From Rubrivivax sp. (GTDB taxonomy: Bacteria; Pseudomonadota; Gammaproteobacteria; Burkholderiales; Burkholderiaceae_C): DNA of 64,000 nucleotides. The notes under the pieces were generated by a model that had not been told where the DNA came from, did not search any database, and saw only the letters and a program-made list of their open reading frames with translations. A program made the position numbers and the translations under genes. Position 1 is the stretch's first letter, and every line of letters starts with the position of its first letter. Below are positions 7,529 through 15,725 of this stretch, piece after piece. Location of the stretch: positions 1-64,000 of the forward strand of contig JAEUPB010000030.1 of assembly GCA_016789955.1 (NCBI GenBank), given 5' to 3'.

Positions 7529-8761
7529 TCAGGCCGCGTGGGTGGCGGCGGCGTCGGCGGGAGAGGCGGCGGCCGGGGCCGTGCGCGGGAGGTCGGGCCG
7601 CAAGGGTTCGATCGCGCGGACCGCCGCCGCGATGGCCGCGTCGATCTGCGCGGCCTGCGTGTCGCGGCCGATCGAGAAGCGCACGCCCGAGCGCGCTGCG
7701 TGCTCGTCCAGGCCCATCGCCAGCAGCACGTGCGAAGGCTGCGTGCCGCCGGCGCTGCAGGCCGCCCCCGACGAGGCCACCACGCCGGCGCGCTCCAGCC
7801 GCGTGAGCACGGCGTCGGCATCGAGCCCGCCGAAGCTCACGCACACGGTGTTGGGCAGCCGCGACGCCAGCCCGCCCAGCACCACGGTGCCCGGCAGGCG
7901 TGCGCACAGGCCGCGCTCCAGGCGCTGCCGCAGCTGCGCCATCGCCGCCAAGTCGTCGGCCAGCGTGGCCGCGGTGCGTCCGCAGGCCGCGGCGTAGCCG
8001 GCGATGCCCGGCAGGTTCTCGGTGCCGCCGCGACGGTGCCGTTCCTGGCGGCCGGCCAGCAGCGGCACCAGGGCCTGCCCCTGGCGCACGAGCAGCGCGC
8101 CCACGCCGCGCGGGCCGCCGATCTTGTGCGCCGAGACCGACATCAGGTCGGCCCCGGTCTGCGCGAACGACAGCATCGACTTGCCCGCGAGCTGCGTCGC
8201 GTCCACGTGCAGCGGCGCGCCGCGGGCATGCGTCAGCGCCGCCAGCTCGGCGCACGGCATCAGCACGCCGGTCTCGTTGTTCGCGCCCATCACGCTGACC
8301 AGCGCCACGTCGTCGCCGATGAGCGCGTGCGCGGCGTCGAGGTCGAGCCGGCCCTGGCGGTCGACCGGGATCAGGTCGACCGGCGTGCCCTCGCGCCGCA
8401 GCTGCGCGGCCAGCGCCATCAGGCCGGGGTGCTCCACCGCCGACAGCACGAGGCGCCTGCGCGCGCCGTGCGCCCCGCCGGCCTCGCGCGCCGCGGCTAG
8501 CGTGCCGCGCACCGCGAGGTGGTTGGCCTCGGTGGCGCCGCTGGTGAAGACCACCTCGGCCGCCCGCGCGCCGAGGAAGGCGGCGACGCGGGCCCGCGCG
8601 TCCGCGAGCACCCGGCGCGCGGCCTGCCCGGGCGCGTGGGTGGACGACGGGTTGGCCCACGCGTGCTGCATCACGTCGAGCATCTCGGCCACGGCCTCGG
8701 GCAGGACCGGCGCGGTGGCGTTCCAGTCGAGGTAGACAGGGGGGAGCGTGGCGGAGCTCAT
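7529..8761 (-). CDS. nifS: Cysteine desulfurase NifS
   Basis: NifS is a PLP enzyme that takes sulfur from cysteine for nitrogenase Fe-S cluster assembly. The product is 410 residues. It begins PVYLDWNATAPV, has ATEANHLA (76-83), the internal-aldimine lysine in SAHKIGG (Lys213), RGGTENLPG (244-252) and the persulfide-forming loop SSGAACSAGG with Cys335. The C-terminal 30 residues are an Ala/Pro-rich tail. Its start overlaps the stop of the preceding small nif gene by four bases (ATGA). The placement within a nif operon separates it from a housekeeping IscS. Confidence 0.95.
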   Translation of the reverse strand: MSSATLPPVYLDWNATAPVLPEAVAEMLDVMQHAWANPSSTHAPGQAARRVLADARARVAAFLGARAAEVVFTSGATEANHLAVRGTLAAAREAGGAHGARRRLVLSAVEHPGLMALAAQLRREGTPVDLIPVDRQGRLDLDAAHALIGDDVALVSVMGANNETGVLMPCAELAALTHARGAPLHVDATQLAGKSMLSFAQTGADLMSVSAHKIGGPRGVGALLVRQGQALVPLLAGRQERHRRGGTENLPGIAGYAAACGRTAATLADDLAAMAQLRQRLERGLCARLPGTVVLGGLASRLPNTVCVSFGGLDADAVLTRLERAGVVASSGAACSAGGTQPSHVLLAMGLDEHAARSGVRFSIGRDTQAAQIDAAIAAAVRAIEPLRPDLPRTAPAAASPADAAATHAA

Positions 8762-9135
8762 GGCCAGTAGATCCGCTGCGGGTCCGCGCACAGCCGCTGC
8801 AGCGCCTCGGCGAGCGAGACGCCGGCCACCTCGAGCCGCCAGCAGCCGTGCGCGTGGTCGCGCGCGTGCAGCAGCCACAGCCCGTCGGCTGCGGGCACAA
8901 GCCACGCGATCGCGATGTCGCCGCCGGCGGGGTCGATCTGGCGCGAGCAGTTGGGGCTGACGATCGCCCACCCGCCGCCCTCGCGCTCGACGCGCGGCCG
9001 CACGTAGCGGTAGCGCGTGCGCCCGGCCAGAGCGCGCTCGATGCGTGCCTGCACGAGGTCTGCCACCGGGCCGGCCGGCGCACGCGGCACGCGCCGCCGG
9101 GTGCCAGTCCCTCGGCGGGGCAGCCCCCCGCTCAT
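8758..9135 (-). CDS. Small conserved nif-associated protein
   Basis: The 125-residue product has an Arg-rich start (MSGGLPRRGTG). Its core contains RTRYRYVRPRV, WAIVSPNCSRQIDP and GDIAIAWL, followed by LWLLHARDHAHGCW. The SPNCSR and DP-GG-IAWL pattern recurs, as I recall, in small hypothetical proteins of proteobacterial nif clusters (possibly a DUF3024-like family). No catalytic motif is evident. It overlaps the upstream nifZ-like gene and the downstream nifS by four bases on each side, so it is translated in step with them. A role in cluster assembly is an inference from position. Confidence 0.7.
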   Translation of the reverse strand: MSGGLPRRGTGTRRRVPRAPAGPVADLVQARIERALAGRTRYRYVRPRVEREGGGWAIVSPNCSRQIDPAGGDIAIAWLVPAADGLWLLHARDHAHGCWRLEVAGVSLAEALQRLCADPQRIYWP

Positions 9136-9383
9136 GCAGCCGCCTCGTCCGCCGGCAGGAGTTCCTCCTCCAGGCAGCCGAGCACGGCCACGCCGAAGTC
9201 CACCAGGTACACCGGCACGCGGGCCTCGGTGTGCTGGCCCACCTGCACGATCTCGCCGGGCCCGCCGGCGGCCACGAGCAGCAGGTCCTCGGGCACGTCG
9301 GGCAGCGTGCCGTCGTTGTACAGGTGCTCGGCGGCGCGCACGCCCTGGCCCCACTGGTACTTCGGTGCTCGCGTGTCGATCAT
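9132..9383 (-). CDS. NifZ-domain protein, short copy
   Basis: An 83-residue protein with the NifZ pattern: KYQWGQxV near the start, NDGTLPDVPEDLLLV, GEIVQVGQH and a terminal VPVYLVDFG...GCLEEEL. NifZ is required for forming the second P-cluster of the MoFe protein. This copy is about the length of a single NifZ domain and follows another NifZ-like gene, so the two may work as a pair or correspond to a split longer NifZ. It overlaps the next gene by four bases. Confidence 0.8.
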   Translation of the reverse strand: MIDTRAPKYQWGQGVRAAEHLYNDGTLPDVPEDLLLVAAGGPGEIVQVGQHTEARVPVYLVDFGVAVLGCLEEELLPADEAAA

Positions 9384-9396
9384 GGCCGGCTCCTCG

Positions 9397-9732
9397 TCAA
9401 CGCAGGTCGGGCAGCAGTGCCGCGCGCTCGCCGAGCTGCGCGATCACGTCGTCGGGCAGGTGGTCCAGCGTGCACAGCTCCTTGGCGCGCATGCCGACCT
9501 GGTGGCCCGTGGCGGTGAACTCCACCGCGTAGATGTAGAACTGCTGCAGGAAGGTGCCGATCGAGCGCACGTAGCCCACGTCGCCGCGGTGCACGAGCAC
9601 CGCGCCGATGTCGTGGCCGCAGTAGGTGCCGTCGTTGCGGATCACCGAGCGGCTGAGCACGCGCTCGCCCATCTCGAAGCGCGGCGGGTACGCCAGCTCC
9701 ACGGTGTCGTCGTCGCGCGCGATGTCAGCCAT
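9397..9732 (-). CDS. nifZ: NifZ family protein, longer copy
   Basis: The 111-residue protein has FEMGERVLSRSVIRNDGT and GAVLVHRGDVGYVRSIGTFLQQFYIYAVEF, the hallmark of NifZ, followed by MRAKEL. NifZ acts as a chaperone-like factor in P-cluster maturation of NifDK. It overlaps the end of the LRV gene by eight bases and is followed by the shorter NifZ-domain gene after 13 bases. Confidence 0.88.
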   Translation of the reverse strand: MADIARDDDTVELAYPPRFEMGERVLSRSVIRNDGTYCGHDIGAVLVHRGDVGYVRSIGTFLQQFYIYAVEFTATGHQVGMRAKELCTLDHLPDDVIAQLGERAALLPDLR

Positions 9733-10546
9733 GCGTCGCCTCCGCCCTCTCCACCGTCTTCACCATCACCACCGCCGCGGGCCGCGCGGCCAGACGCTCG
9801 GCGGCGTGGCGGCTCACCTCGGGCTCGGCGTCGTGCAGCAGCAGCGTGAGCACCGGCTCGGCGGCGCGGCCGGCGACCTCCCAGCGCACCGTCCAGTCGG
9901 GGTCGTGCGCGAGCAGGCCCAGCGCCGGCTCGGGCAGCCGCTGCGCGGCGATGCGGCGCACCTCGGGCGCGGGGTCCTCGAGCAGCCGCCACATCGCCGG
10001 CAGCCCGATGCGGCGCGCCACCTCGAGCCGCACCTGCAGGTCGGCATCGGCCAGCAGCCGGGGCAGCAGCGCCTCGGGCAGCCGCTGCGCGGCGATGCAA
10101 CGCACCTGGTAGTCGGGGTCGTCGATCATCGACGCGAGGTCGGCGACGTCGATGCGGTGCGCGACGCGGATGCGCACCTCGCGGTGCGGGTCGGCGCGCA
10201 TCTGCCGCAGCAGCCGCTGCGGCACGCGCAGCGCCACCTGCAGCCGCACCGTCTCGTCGGGGTCGGCCATCAGGGGCGGCAGCCGGAACAGGTCGGCGTG
10301 GCGCGCGGCGATCGCGCGCACCTCGAAGTACGGGTGCGCGAGGTGCTGGTTGGCCAGCGCGCGGTGGGTGCGGAAGAAGCGGTCGATGCGGCGCGCGTAG
10401 GCATCCTGCATGCAGCTGCGGCCGGGCTCGCAGCCGCCCGCGCGCCGCAGCTCGGCGTGCGCGCAGCCGCCGCAGGTGGCGGCCGTGATCGGCACGCCCT
10501 GCCAGTCGTGGCAGGGGATGTCGTCGGCGGCCGCCGCGGAGTTCAT
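9725..10546 (-). CDS. [4Fe-4S]-binding leucine-rich-repeat-variant (LRV) protein
   Basis: The 273-residue protein has an N-terminal Cys cluster (C12, C25, C28, C39, C45) for a [4Fe-4S] cluster. About eight helical repeats of 24 residues follow, each with the signature VRxxVAxR (for example ReVRIRVAHRI, LQVRLEVARRI, PEVRRIAAQRL). This matches the Azotobacter vinelandii LRV protein, an Fe-S protein encoded near nif genes with a solved structure. Its function is still unclear; a binding or scaffolding role is plausible. It overlaps the preceding TPR-like gene by four bases. Confidence 0.88.
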   Translation of the reverse strand: MNSAAAADDIPCHDWQGVPITAATCGGCAHAELRRAGGCEPGRSCMQDAYARRIDRFFRTHRALANQHLAHPYFEVRAIAARHADLFRLPPLMADPDETVRLQVALRVPQRLLRQMRADPHREVRIRVAHRIDVADLASMIDDPDYQVRCIAAQRLPEALLPRLLADADLQVRLEVARRIGLPAMWRLLEDPAPEVRRIAAQRLPEPALGLLAHDPDWTVRWEVAGRAAEPVLTLLLHDAEPEVSRHAAERLAARPAAVVMVKTVERAEATHG

Positions 10547-11100
10547 CGCAACGCGGCCCAGGCGGCGGCGCCGGTGGCCTGCACGTAGGCGGCGACGTCG
10601 GCCGCGTCGTCGTCGGGCGGTGCCGCGGCGCGCAGGCGCACCGCCTCGAGCACGGCGGCGCCCACGCTGTCGTGCGGGTCGAGGGCACGCAGCAGCGCGA
10701 GCGCGTCGCGCGCGTCGCCGTCGTCGCCCAGCCGCAAGCTCAAATAGGCGTAGCCCTTCAGCGCGAAGAGGAAGAAGCGCGTGCCGGCGTCGTGCCTCGC
10801 GCCGGGCAGCGGCACCTTAGGCACCTCGCGCCAGACGGCCGGCAGCCCGAGCGCACGCGCGCCGATGGCCAGCGCGCGCCGCGCCACGTCGCGCGCCAGC
10901 CGCAGGCGGTGGCCGTAGAAGTGGTGGCGGTAGAACGCGATCAGCACGGCGGGGTGCTCGGGGGCGAGCGCCTGCGCACGCATCAGCGCCGCCATCGTGC
11001 GCGTGGCGTCGCCGCGCTGCTCGCCGGCCTCGCGCAGCGCGGCCTCGACGCCCGCGGGCATCGCGAGGCCGAGCACGGCGGTGTCGAAGTCGGCGTGCAT
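10543..11100 (-). CDS. TPR-like nif-associated protein
   Basis: The 185-residue protein is mostly helical, with TPR-like spacing: ATRTMAALMRAQALAPEHPAVL (approximately residues 32-53) and FLFALKGYAYLSLRLGDDGDARDALALL (about 109-136). The central RHHFYGHRL is conserved, as I recall, in hypothetical proteins next to nifB/LRV genes in other diazotrophs. No Cys cluster or catalytic motif is visible. It lies 14 bases after the IscA-like gene and overlaps the LRV gene. A partner or scaffold role in nitrogenase maturation is inferred from position only. Confidence 0.72.
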   Translation of the reverse strand: MHADFDTAVLGLAMPAGVEAALREAGEQRGDATRTMAALMRAQALAPEHPAVLIAFYRHHFYGHRLRLARDVARRALAIGARALGLPAVWREVPKVPLPGARHDAGTRFFLFALKGYAYLSLRLGDDGDARDALALLRALDPHDSVGAAVLEAVRLRAAAPPDDDAADVAAYVQATGAAAWAALR

Positions 11101-11114
11101 CGCCGGGCCAGCCG

Positions 11115-11498
11115 CTACAGCCGCCGGATCGACGACAGCGACACGGCGGCCTGCGCGGGCGGCTGCGCCGTGCCGGCCGTCGAGCAGCCGCAGGCCGCCG
11201 CGTTCGGGTTCGTGAACGTCAGGCCCGACTGCGTGGGCGTGTCGGCGAAGTCCACCGTCACGCCGTCGAGCATCAGGCGGCTCTCCGCCGGCAGGAACAG
11301 GCGCAGGCCGCCGATGCGCAACTCGGCGTCGCCGGCCTGCGGCGCGGCCTCGACGGTGAACGCCGACGCGTAGCCCGAGCAGCCGCCCGGCGTGACGGTC
11401 AGCCGGAAGCCGCCCTCGGGTGCCTCGGAGAAGCGCACCATGCGGCGCATGAACTTCTCGGCGGCCGGCGTGACGGTGACCTGGGGGAGTGCAGCCAT
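11115..11498 (-). CDS. HesB/IscA-type Fe-S assembly protein
   Basis: A 127-residue A-type carrier. It has VTVTPAAEKFMRR at the start, the first conserved cysteine in PGGCSGYA (Cys40), and the C-terminal pair CGC (Cys103 and Cys105) preceded by FTNPNA. These three cysteines bind the [2Fe-2S] or [4Fe-4S] cluster that is handed to apo-targets. A Gln/Ala/Ser-rich tail follows. A GTG at 11507 overlaps the ferredoxin stop and could also start the protein; ATG 11498 gives the usual IscA start. Location in the nifB operon suggests a nitrogenase-specific carrier (IscA-nif). Confidence 0.9.
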   Translation of the reverse strand: MAALPQVTVTPAAEKFMRRMVRFSEAPEGGFRLTVTPGGCSGYASAFTVEAAPQAGDAELRIGGLRLFLPAESRLMLDGVTVDFADTPTQSGLTFTNPNAAACGCSTAGTAQPPAQAAVSLSSIRRL

Positions 11499-11503
11499 CG
11501 CGC

Positions 11504-11698
11504 TCACACCTTCTTGATGCAGCCGTCGACCGGGCACACGGCGATGCACTGCGGCGAGTCGAAGTGGCCTTCGCACTCGGTGCACTTGGCGGGGTCGATG
11601 ATGTAGGTGCCGCCCTTCTCGCGGATGGCGACGTTGGGGCACTCGGGCTCGCAGGCCGAGCAGGCGGTGCACATGGAGGCGATGATCTTCAGGGCCAT
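11504..11698 (-). CDS. fdxN: 2[4Fe-4S] ferredoxin, FdxN type
   Basis: A 64-residue ferredoxin with two clusters. The first uses C10, C13, C16 and C20 ([12 protein letters not shown]). The second uses C39, C42, C51 and C55 with the enlarged loop between C42 and C51 typical of nif-linked FdxN/FdxB ferredoxins. FdxN supplies electrons to NifB for NifB-co synthesis. It directly follows nifB (36 bases), the order also seen in Azotobacter and Rhizobium. Confidence 0.92.
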   Translation of the reverse strand: MALKIIASMCTACSACEPECPNVAIREKGGTYIIDPAKCTECEGHFDSPQCIAVCPVDGCIKKV

Positions 11699-11734
11699 GG
11701 GGGCTCCTCGGGTCGGACGGGGGAACGGTGGGGA

Positions 11735-13312
11735 TCAGGCGGCGGCCGTGTAGGCGCCCTGGCGGATGCGCGCGTCGCCGCGCGGCCGGTGCACGATCTC
11801 GCCGGCGGCCACGCGCGCGCGATAGCCGGCGAACCACGCGAGCGCGGCCTTCTCGATGAACTCGTGCGCGTGCTCGTCGACGGGCTCGATGCCCGCGGCC
11901 TTCAGCTCGTCGCGCGGGCAGGCGCCGATCTTGGAGACCAGCACGGCGTGGCAGTCGTTGATCGCGGCGACGATCGACGGCAGCTGCTCGTCCTCGCCGT
12001 AGCCGCCCTGGCAGTACAGGTCCACGCGGCGGTGGCCGACGAACACCGCCGAGCCCTGCGCGACCTCGTAGATCTGGAACTCGGTGGCGTGGCCGAAGTG
12101 CTGGTTGACGCGGCCCTGCCCTTCGGTGGCCACGGCGACGAGCACCGCCATGCCGGGATCGGCGTCGTCGGCAGCAGCGCCGGCGCCCTGCGCCTCGACC
12201 TTGGCCGCGTGCTGGGCCTGGCGCTCGGCCTCGACGCGGGCCTGGTAGGCGCGGCGCTTGTCGAGGTCGTACACGACCTCCATCTGCTCGATGCGATCGA
12301 GCGTGAACTCGTCGCTGCGGTCCTCGCCGAGCAGGCCCACCGCGTCGGCGCGGCACTGCCGGCAGTGGCGCATCAGGTTCGCGCCGCCCATGCAGGCGTC
12401 CTGCACGGCCTTGAGCTCCTGCGCGGTGGGGCCGCGCTGCCCGGTGAGGCCGAACACCGTGCCGTGCTCGGCCTCGCTGATCAGCGGCATGATGTTGTGC
12501 AGGAACGCGCCGCGCTTCTTCACCTCGCGGTTGACCTCGATGAGGTGCTCGTCGTTGATGCCGGGGATCAGCACCGAGTTGATCTTGGTGAGCACGCCGC
12601 GCGCGGTGAGCATCTCCAGGCCCAGCATCTGCTGGCGGTGCAGGATGGTCGCAGCCTCGAGGCCCGTCACGCGCCGGTGGTCCCAGAAGATCCACGGGTA
12701 GATCTTCGCGCCGACCTCCGGGTCGACCATGTTGATGGTGATCGTGACGTGGTCGAGGTTGTAGCGGCAGATCTCGTCGACCATCTGCGGCAGCGCCAGG
12801 CCGTTGGTGGACAGGCACAGCTTGATGTCGGGCGCCTGCTGCTGGAGCATGCGGAAGGTGTCGAAGGTCTTCTTCGGGTTGGCCAGCGCGTCGCCCGGGC
12901 CGGCGATGCCCAGCACCGTCATCTGCGGGATCTCGCTGGCCACCGCCACCACCTTGCGCACCGCCTGCTCGGGCGTGAGCTTCTGGCTCACGACGCCGGG
13001 ACGCGACTCGTTGCTGCAGTCGTACTTGCGATTGCAGTAGTTGCACTGGATGTTGCAGGCCGGCGCCACCGCCACGTGCATGCGGGCGTAGTGGTGATGC
13101 GCCTCCTCCGAGTAGCAGGGGTGGTTCTTGACCTTCTCCCAGATCTCCGCCGGCATGTCCTCGGGCCCGCCCGACGAGCCGCAGCTCGCCTTGCCCGCGC
13201 CGCCCGAGGTCGAGCAGCCGCCGGCGGGCGCCCCCGGTGCGTCGAGGGCCACGCCGACGGCCTGCCGGCCGCGGCGCAGGTCGCCGACCGAAATGAACGC
13301 GGTGCTGCTCAT
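11735..13312 (-). CDS. nifB: Nitrogenase cofactor biosynthesis radical SAM protein NifB
   Basis: NifB converts paired [4Fe-4S] clusters to the 8Fe-9S-C NifB-co, the carbide-containing core of FeMo-co. The 525-residue protein has [15 protein letters not shown] (63-77), the radical-SAM CNIQCNYC motif (C86, C90, C93) and [12 protein letters not shown]. The C-terminal third, from about residue 390, is a NifX/NafY-like FeMo-co-binding domain ([18 protein letters not shown]). The N-terminal Cys/Gly-rich stretch is variable. It is the first gene of the accessory nif operon, with a sigma-54 promoter 50 bases upstream of its ATG. Confidence 0.97.
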   Translation of the reverse strand: MSSTAFISVGDLRRGRQAVGVALDAPGAPAGGCSTSGGAGKASCGSSGGPEDMPAEIWEKVKNHPCYSEEAHHHYARMHVAVAPACNIQCNYCNRKYDCSNESRPGVVSQKLTPEQAVRKVVAVASEIPQMTVLGIAGPGDALANPKKTFDTFRMLQQQAPDIKLCLSTNGLALPQMVDEICRYNLDHVTITINMVDPEVGAKIYPWIFWDHRRVTGLEAATILHRQQMLGLEMLTARGVLTKINSVLIPGINDEHLIEVNREVKKRGAFLHNIMPLISEAEHGTVFGLTGQRGPTAQELKAVQDACMGGANLMRHCRQCRADAVGLLGEDRSDEFTLDRIEQMEVVYDLDKRRAYQARVEAERQAQHAAKVEAQGAGAAADDADPGMAVLVAVATEGQGRVNQHFGHATEFQIYEVAQGSAVFVGHRRVDLYCQGGYGEDEQLPSIVAAINDCHAVLVSKIGACPRDELKAAGIEPVDEHAHEFIEKAALAWFAGYRARVAAGEIVHRPRGDARIRQGAYTAAA

Positions 13313-13361
13313 CGCACGGACCTCCGGACCTTGATCGCTTGATGCATGGCACGGACCCCCT

Positions 13362-13377
13362 TGCGAGAGCCGTGCCA
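13362..13377 (-). promoter_or_regulatory. Sigma-54 (-24/-12) promoter of the nifB operon
   Basis: Read on the minus strand, the site is TGGCAC-GGCTC-TCGCA. The GG and GC dinucleotides are exactly ten bases apart, as RpoN promoters require, and only one base of the -12 element differs from TTGCA. It ends 49 bases before the nifB ATG at 13312. It sits in the 342-base gap between nifB and the divergent sensor gene; apart from this site and the NifA-type site, I see nothing else clear in the gap. Confidence 0.8.
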
Positions 13378-13443
13378 GTCCGGCCGAAGGCGTGCGCGCC
13401 CCGGGGAATCAGGGACTTGGCGGCGAAGCCGGGGTGCCCGGGG

Positions 13444-13459
13444 TGTGGTCTTTGCGACA
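13444..13459 (-). promoter_or_regulatory. NifA upstream activator sequence (TGT-N10-ACA)
   Basis: The 16-base site TGTGGTCTTTGCGACA matches the NifA consensus TGT-N10-ACA exactly. It lies about 67 bases upstream of the -24 element of the nifB promoter, a normal distance for a NifA enhancer. Its palindromic symmetry means it could also serve the divergent gene at 13655, but no sigma-54 promoter was found on that side. Confidence 0.7.
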
Positions 13460-13654
13460 AAGCGAACAGGCGCGCGGCTGGCCGCCTCTCGTCGTGCCGG
13501 GCCGCCGCGGCCCGCGGCCGGCGGGGCGCGCACGGACCCTTGCGCCGGCGTGTCAGGTCCGGCCTCGTTTCTACGTTGTTACCAGGGCAGGCGGAGCGCC
13601 CGCAGGCCGTGCCGGGATCGGCCGGCGCGCCGCCGCGAACGAGGAATCAAGGTC

Positions 13655-14533
13655 ATGAAGCTACTGGTGAAGGTCAATCTCGCCCTCGGCGTGCTGTTCG
13701 CGCTGGGCATCGGCGCCACGGCCGCGGTGTCGCGCGACCTGCTGCAGCGCAACGCCCGCGCGGAGGTCTACGAGAACGCCAAGCTGCTGATCGAGAACGC
13801 GCTGGCGGTGCGCCGTTACACCAGCACCCACATCGCGCCGCTGCTGGAGACGCAGATCAAGTACGACTTCCGGCCCGAGATGGTCTCGGCCTACTCGGCG
13901 CTGGAGCTGCTGAAGAACGTGCGCGAAGCCAATGCCGAGTACAGGCAGTTCCAGTACCGCGAGGCCACGTTGAACCCCACCAACCCGGCCAACCGGGCGG
14001 TCCAGTGGGAGAGCGACATCGTCAACGCCTTCCGCAACGGGGCGGTCGCGTCACCGATGTTCGGCGAGCGCGACACGCCCAACGGCCGCATGCTCTACGT
14101 CGCCAAGCCGCTGAAGGCCGACAGCGCCTGCCTGCGCTGCCACGACACGGCCGAGAACGCACCGACGACGATGGTGGCCAAGTACGGCTCCGCCAACGGC
14201 TTCGGCTGGAAGGTGGGCGAGATCATCGGTGCGCAGATCGTGCAGATCCCCGAGTCGTTCGCATTGGCGCGCGCCGAGACGACGTTCCGGGTCTTCATCG
14301 GCTCGCTGGTCGGCGTGCTGCTGGCGATGGCGCTGATGCTCAACGGCCTGCTGTGGTGGCTGTGCATCCGCCCGATCACGAGGATTTCGACGCTGGCCGA
14401 TCGCATCAGCCTGGGCGAGATCGACGCGCCCGATTTCCAGCGTGCGAGCCGCGACGAGATCGGCCAGCTGGCCAGCGCGCTGTCGCGCCTGCGGCAGAGC
14501 CTGGTTCATGCGATACGGATGTTGGAGGCGTGA
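13655..14533 (+). CDS. DUF3365/HAMP membrane sensor with a haem-c motif and no output domain
   Basis: The 292-residue protein has an N-terminal membrane segment (about 7-25). A periplasmic DUF3365 (Tll0287-like) domain to about residue 205 contains AVRRYTSTHIAPLL and the c-type haem motif CLRCH (159-163). A second membrane helix (about 216-240) and a HAMP domain follow (RPITRISTLADRISLG, RASRDEIGQLASAL). The chain stops after HAMP, so no kinase, cyclase or methyl-accepting domain is attached. ATG 13655 has a good GAGGAA ribosome site. It is divergent from nifB. A redox- or oxygen-sensing role is inferred from the haem motif. Confidence 0.82.
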   Translation: MKLLVKVNLALGVLFALGIGATAAVSRDLLQRNARAEVYENAKLLIENALAVRRYTSTHIAPLLETQIKYDFRPEMVSAYSALELLKNVREANAEYRQFQYREATLNPTNPANRAVQWESDIVNAFRNGAVASPMFGERDTPNGRMLYVAKPLKADSACLRCHDTAENAPTTMVAKYGSANGFGWKVGEIIGAQIVQIPESFALARAETTFRVFIGSLVGVLLAMALMLNGLLWWLCIRPITRISTLADRISLGEIDAPDFQRASRDEIGQLASALSRLRQSLVHAIRMLEA

Positions 14534-14581
14534 TCGGGCAAGCGTCCTGCTGCCTGCGGTACCGAATCGGCCACCGCGGGT

Positions 14582-15025
14582 TCAGCCCGACAGCAGATCG
14601 GGTCGATGCGCCTTCAGCCAGGCCAGCACGTGCCCCTGCAGCGCCTGCGCGCTGGCCAGGCACTCGGCGGCCACGGCATCGGGGATGAGATCGCCCGAGT
14701 AGTCGGACAGGTTGCGTTGCTTGCGCAGCGCGTCGAGAACGATGACCTGTTCCGGTGCGACCCCCACGCTGGTGGTGAGCGTCTGGATCGCTGTCTGGTG
14801 GTGTCCGGGCTTGCTGGTCAGCGTGCGGTAGCCGTTGGCCTGCAACGCCACCATCGCCAATTGCATGATGGCCTTGTACGCCGCATCGAAGCGGTTCTCC
14901 GCGCTCAAGCCCTTCAGCTGTGCATCGGCGAGGTTGCGCTTGGCAGCAGCCAGCAGCTTGCCGACAGTGGCCGCATCCGCCTGGATCGCATCAAGGCTGA
15001 TCCCCAGCAAGTTCTTCAAGGTCAT
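14582..15025 (-). CDS. HEPN-domain protein of a HEPN/MNT pair (probable toxin)
   Basis: The 147-residue all-helical protein has the layout of HEPN proteins: a substrate-like start (LLAAAKRNLADA), a middle FDAAYKAIMQLAMVAL helix and a late conserved motif RKQRNLSDYSGD. The latter corresponds to the polar R-x4-6-H/Y catalytic region of HEPN ribonucleases or AMPylation targets. Its first 35 bases overlap the end of the upstream nucleotidyltransferase gene, a gene pairing typical of MNT/HEPN toxin-antitoxin modules. The Rx4-6H histidine is replaced by Tyr, so RNase activity is uncertain. Confidence 0.75.
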   Translation of the reverse strand: MTLKNLLGISLDAIQADAATVGKLLAAAKRNLADAQLKGLSAENRFDAAYKAIMQLAMVALQANGYRTLTSKPGHHQTAIQTLTTSVGVAPEQVIVLDALRKQRNLSDYSGDLIPDAVAAECLASAQALQGHVLAWLKAHRPDLLSG

Positions 15026-15623
15026 GGGCGTTGCCGATCAGGAAGATCTTGGGACGCGAGAGCACGTTCCGCAGGAACGGCTCGGAGCGAGCCTTCGCTG
15101 CGAACTCGTCGAGCGCGAAGACCTTCGGATTGATCTCGCGGCCCAGCGTGGTTTGCGCCGGATGCAAGGCCCGCACGACGTCACGGAAGCCGACATCACC
15201 GACGAGAAGCAAGTCGATGTCGCTGCCTGCCGCTTCCTCCCCGCGCGCAACCGAGCCGAAGACGAAGGCCAACTTCAGACGCCCGGCCAATGGCGCCAGC
15301 GCGGCCGAGAGCACGTCGCCCAGGCCCGATGTCTTTCGCAGGATGCTGGCCAGTTCAGCGAAGATCGGACCGCCGGTGTTGGCGCTGTAGACCTGCTGGT
15401 TGCCCCGCTTCTCGCGTCGCAGCAGGCCCGCTTCGGCCAGCTTGGTGAGCTCACGCGTGATCGTGCCGGCCGGCAACCCGGTGCGGCGAGCAACCTCCCG
15501 GCCATGCAGAGCTTCTTCCGGCCGCAGCAACAGCAGCCCGAGCACGCGCCGGCGGTACTCCGGGAACAGGATGGAAGCCAATGATTGATGCATCGAAGGC
15601 GTCAATTGTCGCTTTATTTGCAT
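14991..15623 (-). CDS. Winged-helix plus minimal nucleotidyltransferase (MNT antitoxin-like)
   Basis: The 210-residue product has two parts. Residues 12-85 form a winged-helix domain (GREVARRTGLPAGTITREL, LLRREKRGNQQVY). Residues 110-185 form a minimal nucleotidyltransferase domain with GSVARGEE and SDIDLLLVG, the GSxAxGxx-SDxDL active-site motif. In HEPN/MNT systems the MNT enzyme AMPylates or otherwise neutralises the HEPN toxin. The N-terminal HTH could add self-repression. It overlaps the HEPN gene by 35 bases. ATG 15623 is used; MHQSL at 15593 is an alternative start. Confidence 0.8.
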   Translation of the reverse strand: MQIKRQLTPSMHQSLASILFPEYRRRVLGLLLLRPEEALHGREVARRTGLPAGTITRELTKLAEAGLLRREKRGNQQVYSANTGGPIFAELASILRKTSGLGDVLSAALAPLAGRLKLAFVFGSVARGEEAAGSDIDLLLVGDVGFRDVVRALHPAQTTLGREINPKVFALDEFAAKARSEPFLRNVLSRPKIFLIGNAHDLEELAGDQP

Positions 15624-15725
15624 CGCTTTGCCAAGAGCCTGGCCCGGACTCCCTGAGGCGGCGTCGGCGCGAAACGATGGGCGTCGTGCTCAAGGTCGGG
15701 TGAACCGGCGAACCATCCCGGCCCG

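Noticed and set aside
11489-13342. A long antisense frame opposite nifB
   Set aside because: It is caused by high GC and complementary codon bias. The nifB frame has the radical-SAM motif and NifX domain; the antisense product has no recognisable domain.
13347-13364. A plus-strand TGGCAC near a TTGC, as a possible sigma-54 promoter for the sensor gene
   Set aside because: The GG and GC elements are 13 bases apart, not 10, so it does not fit an RpoN promoter. The minus-strand site does.
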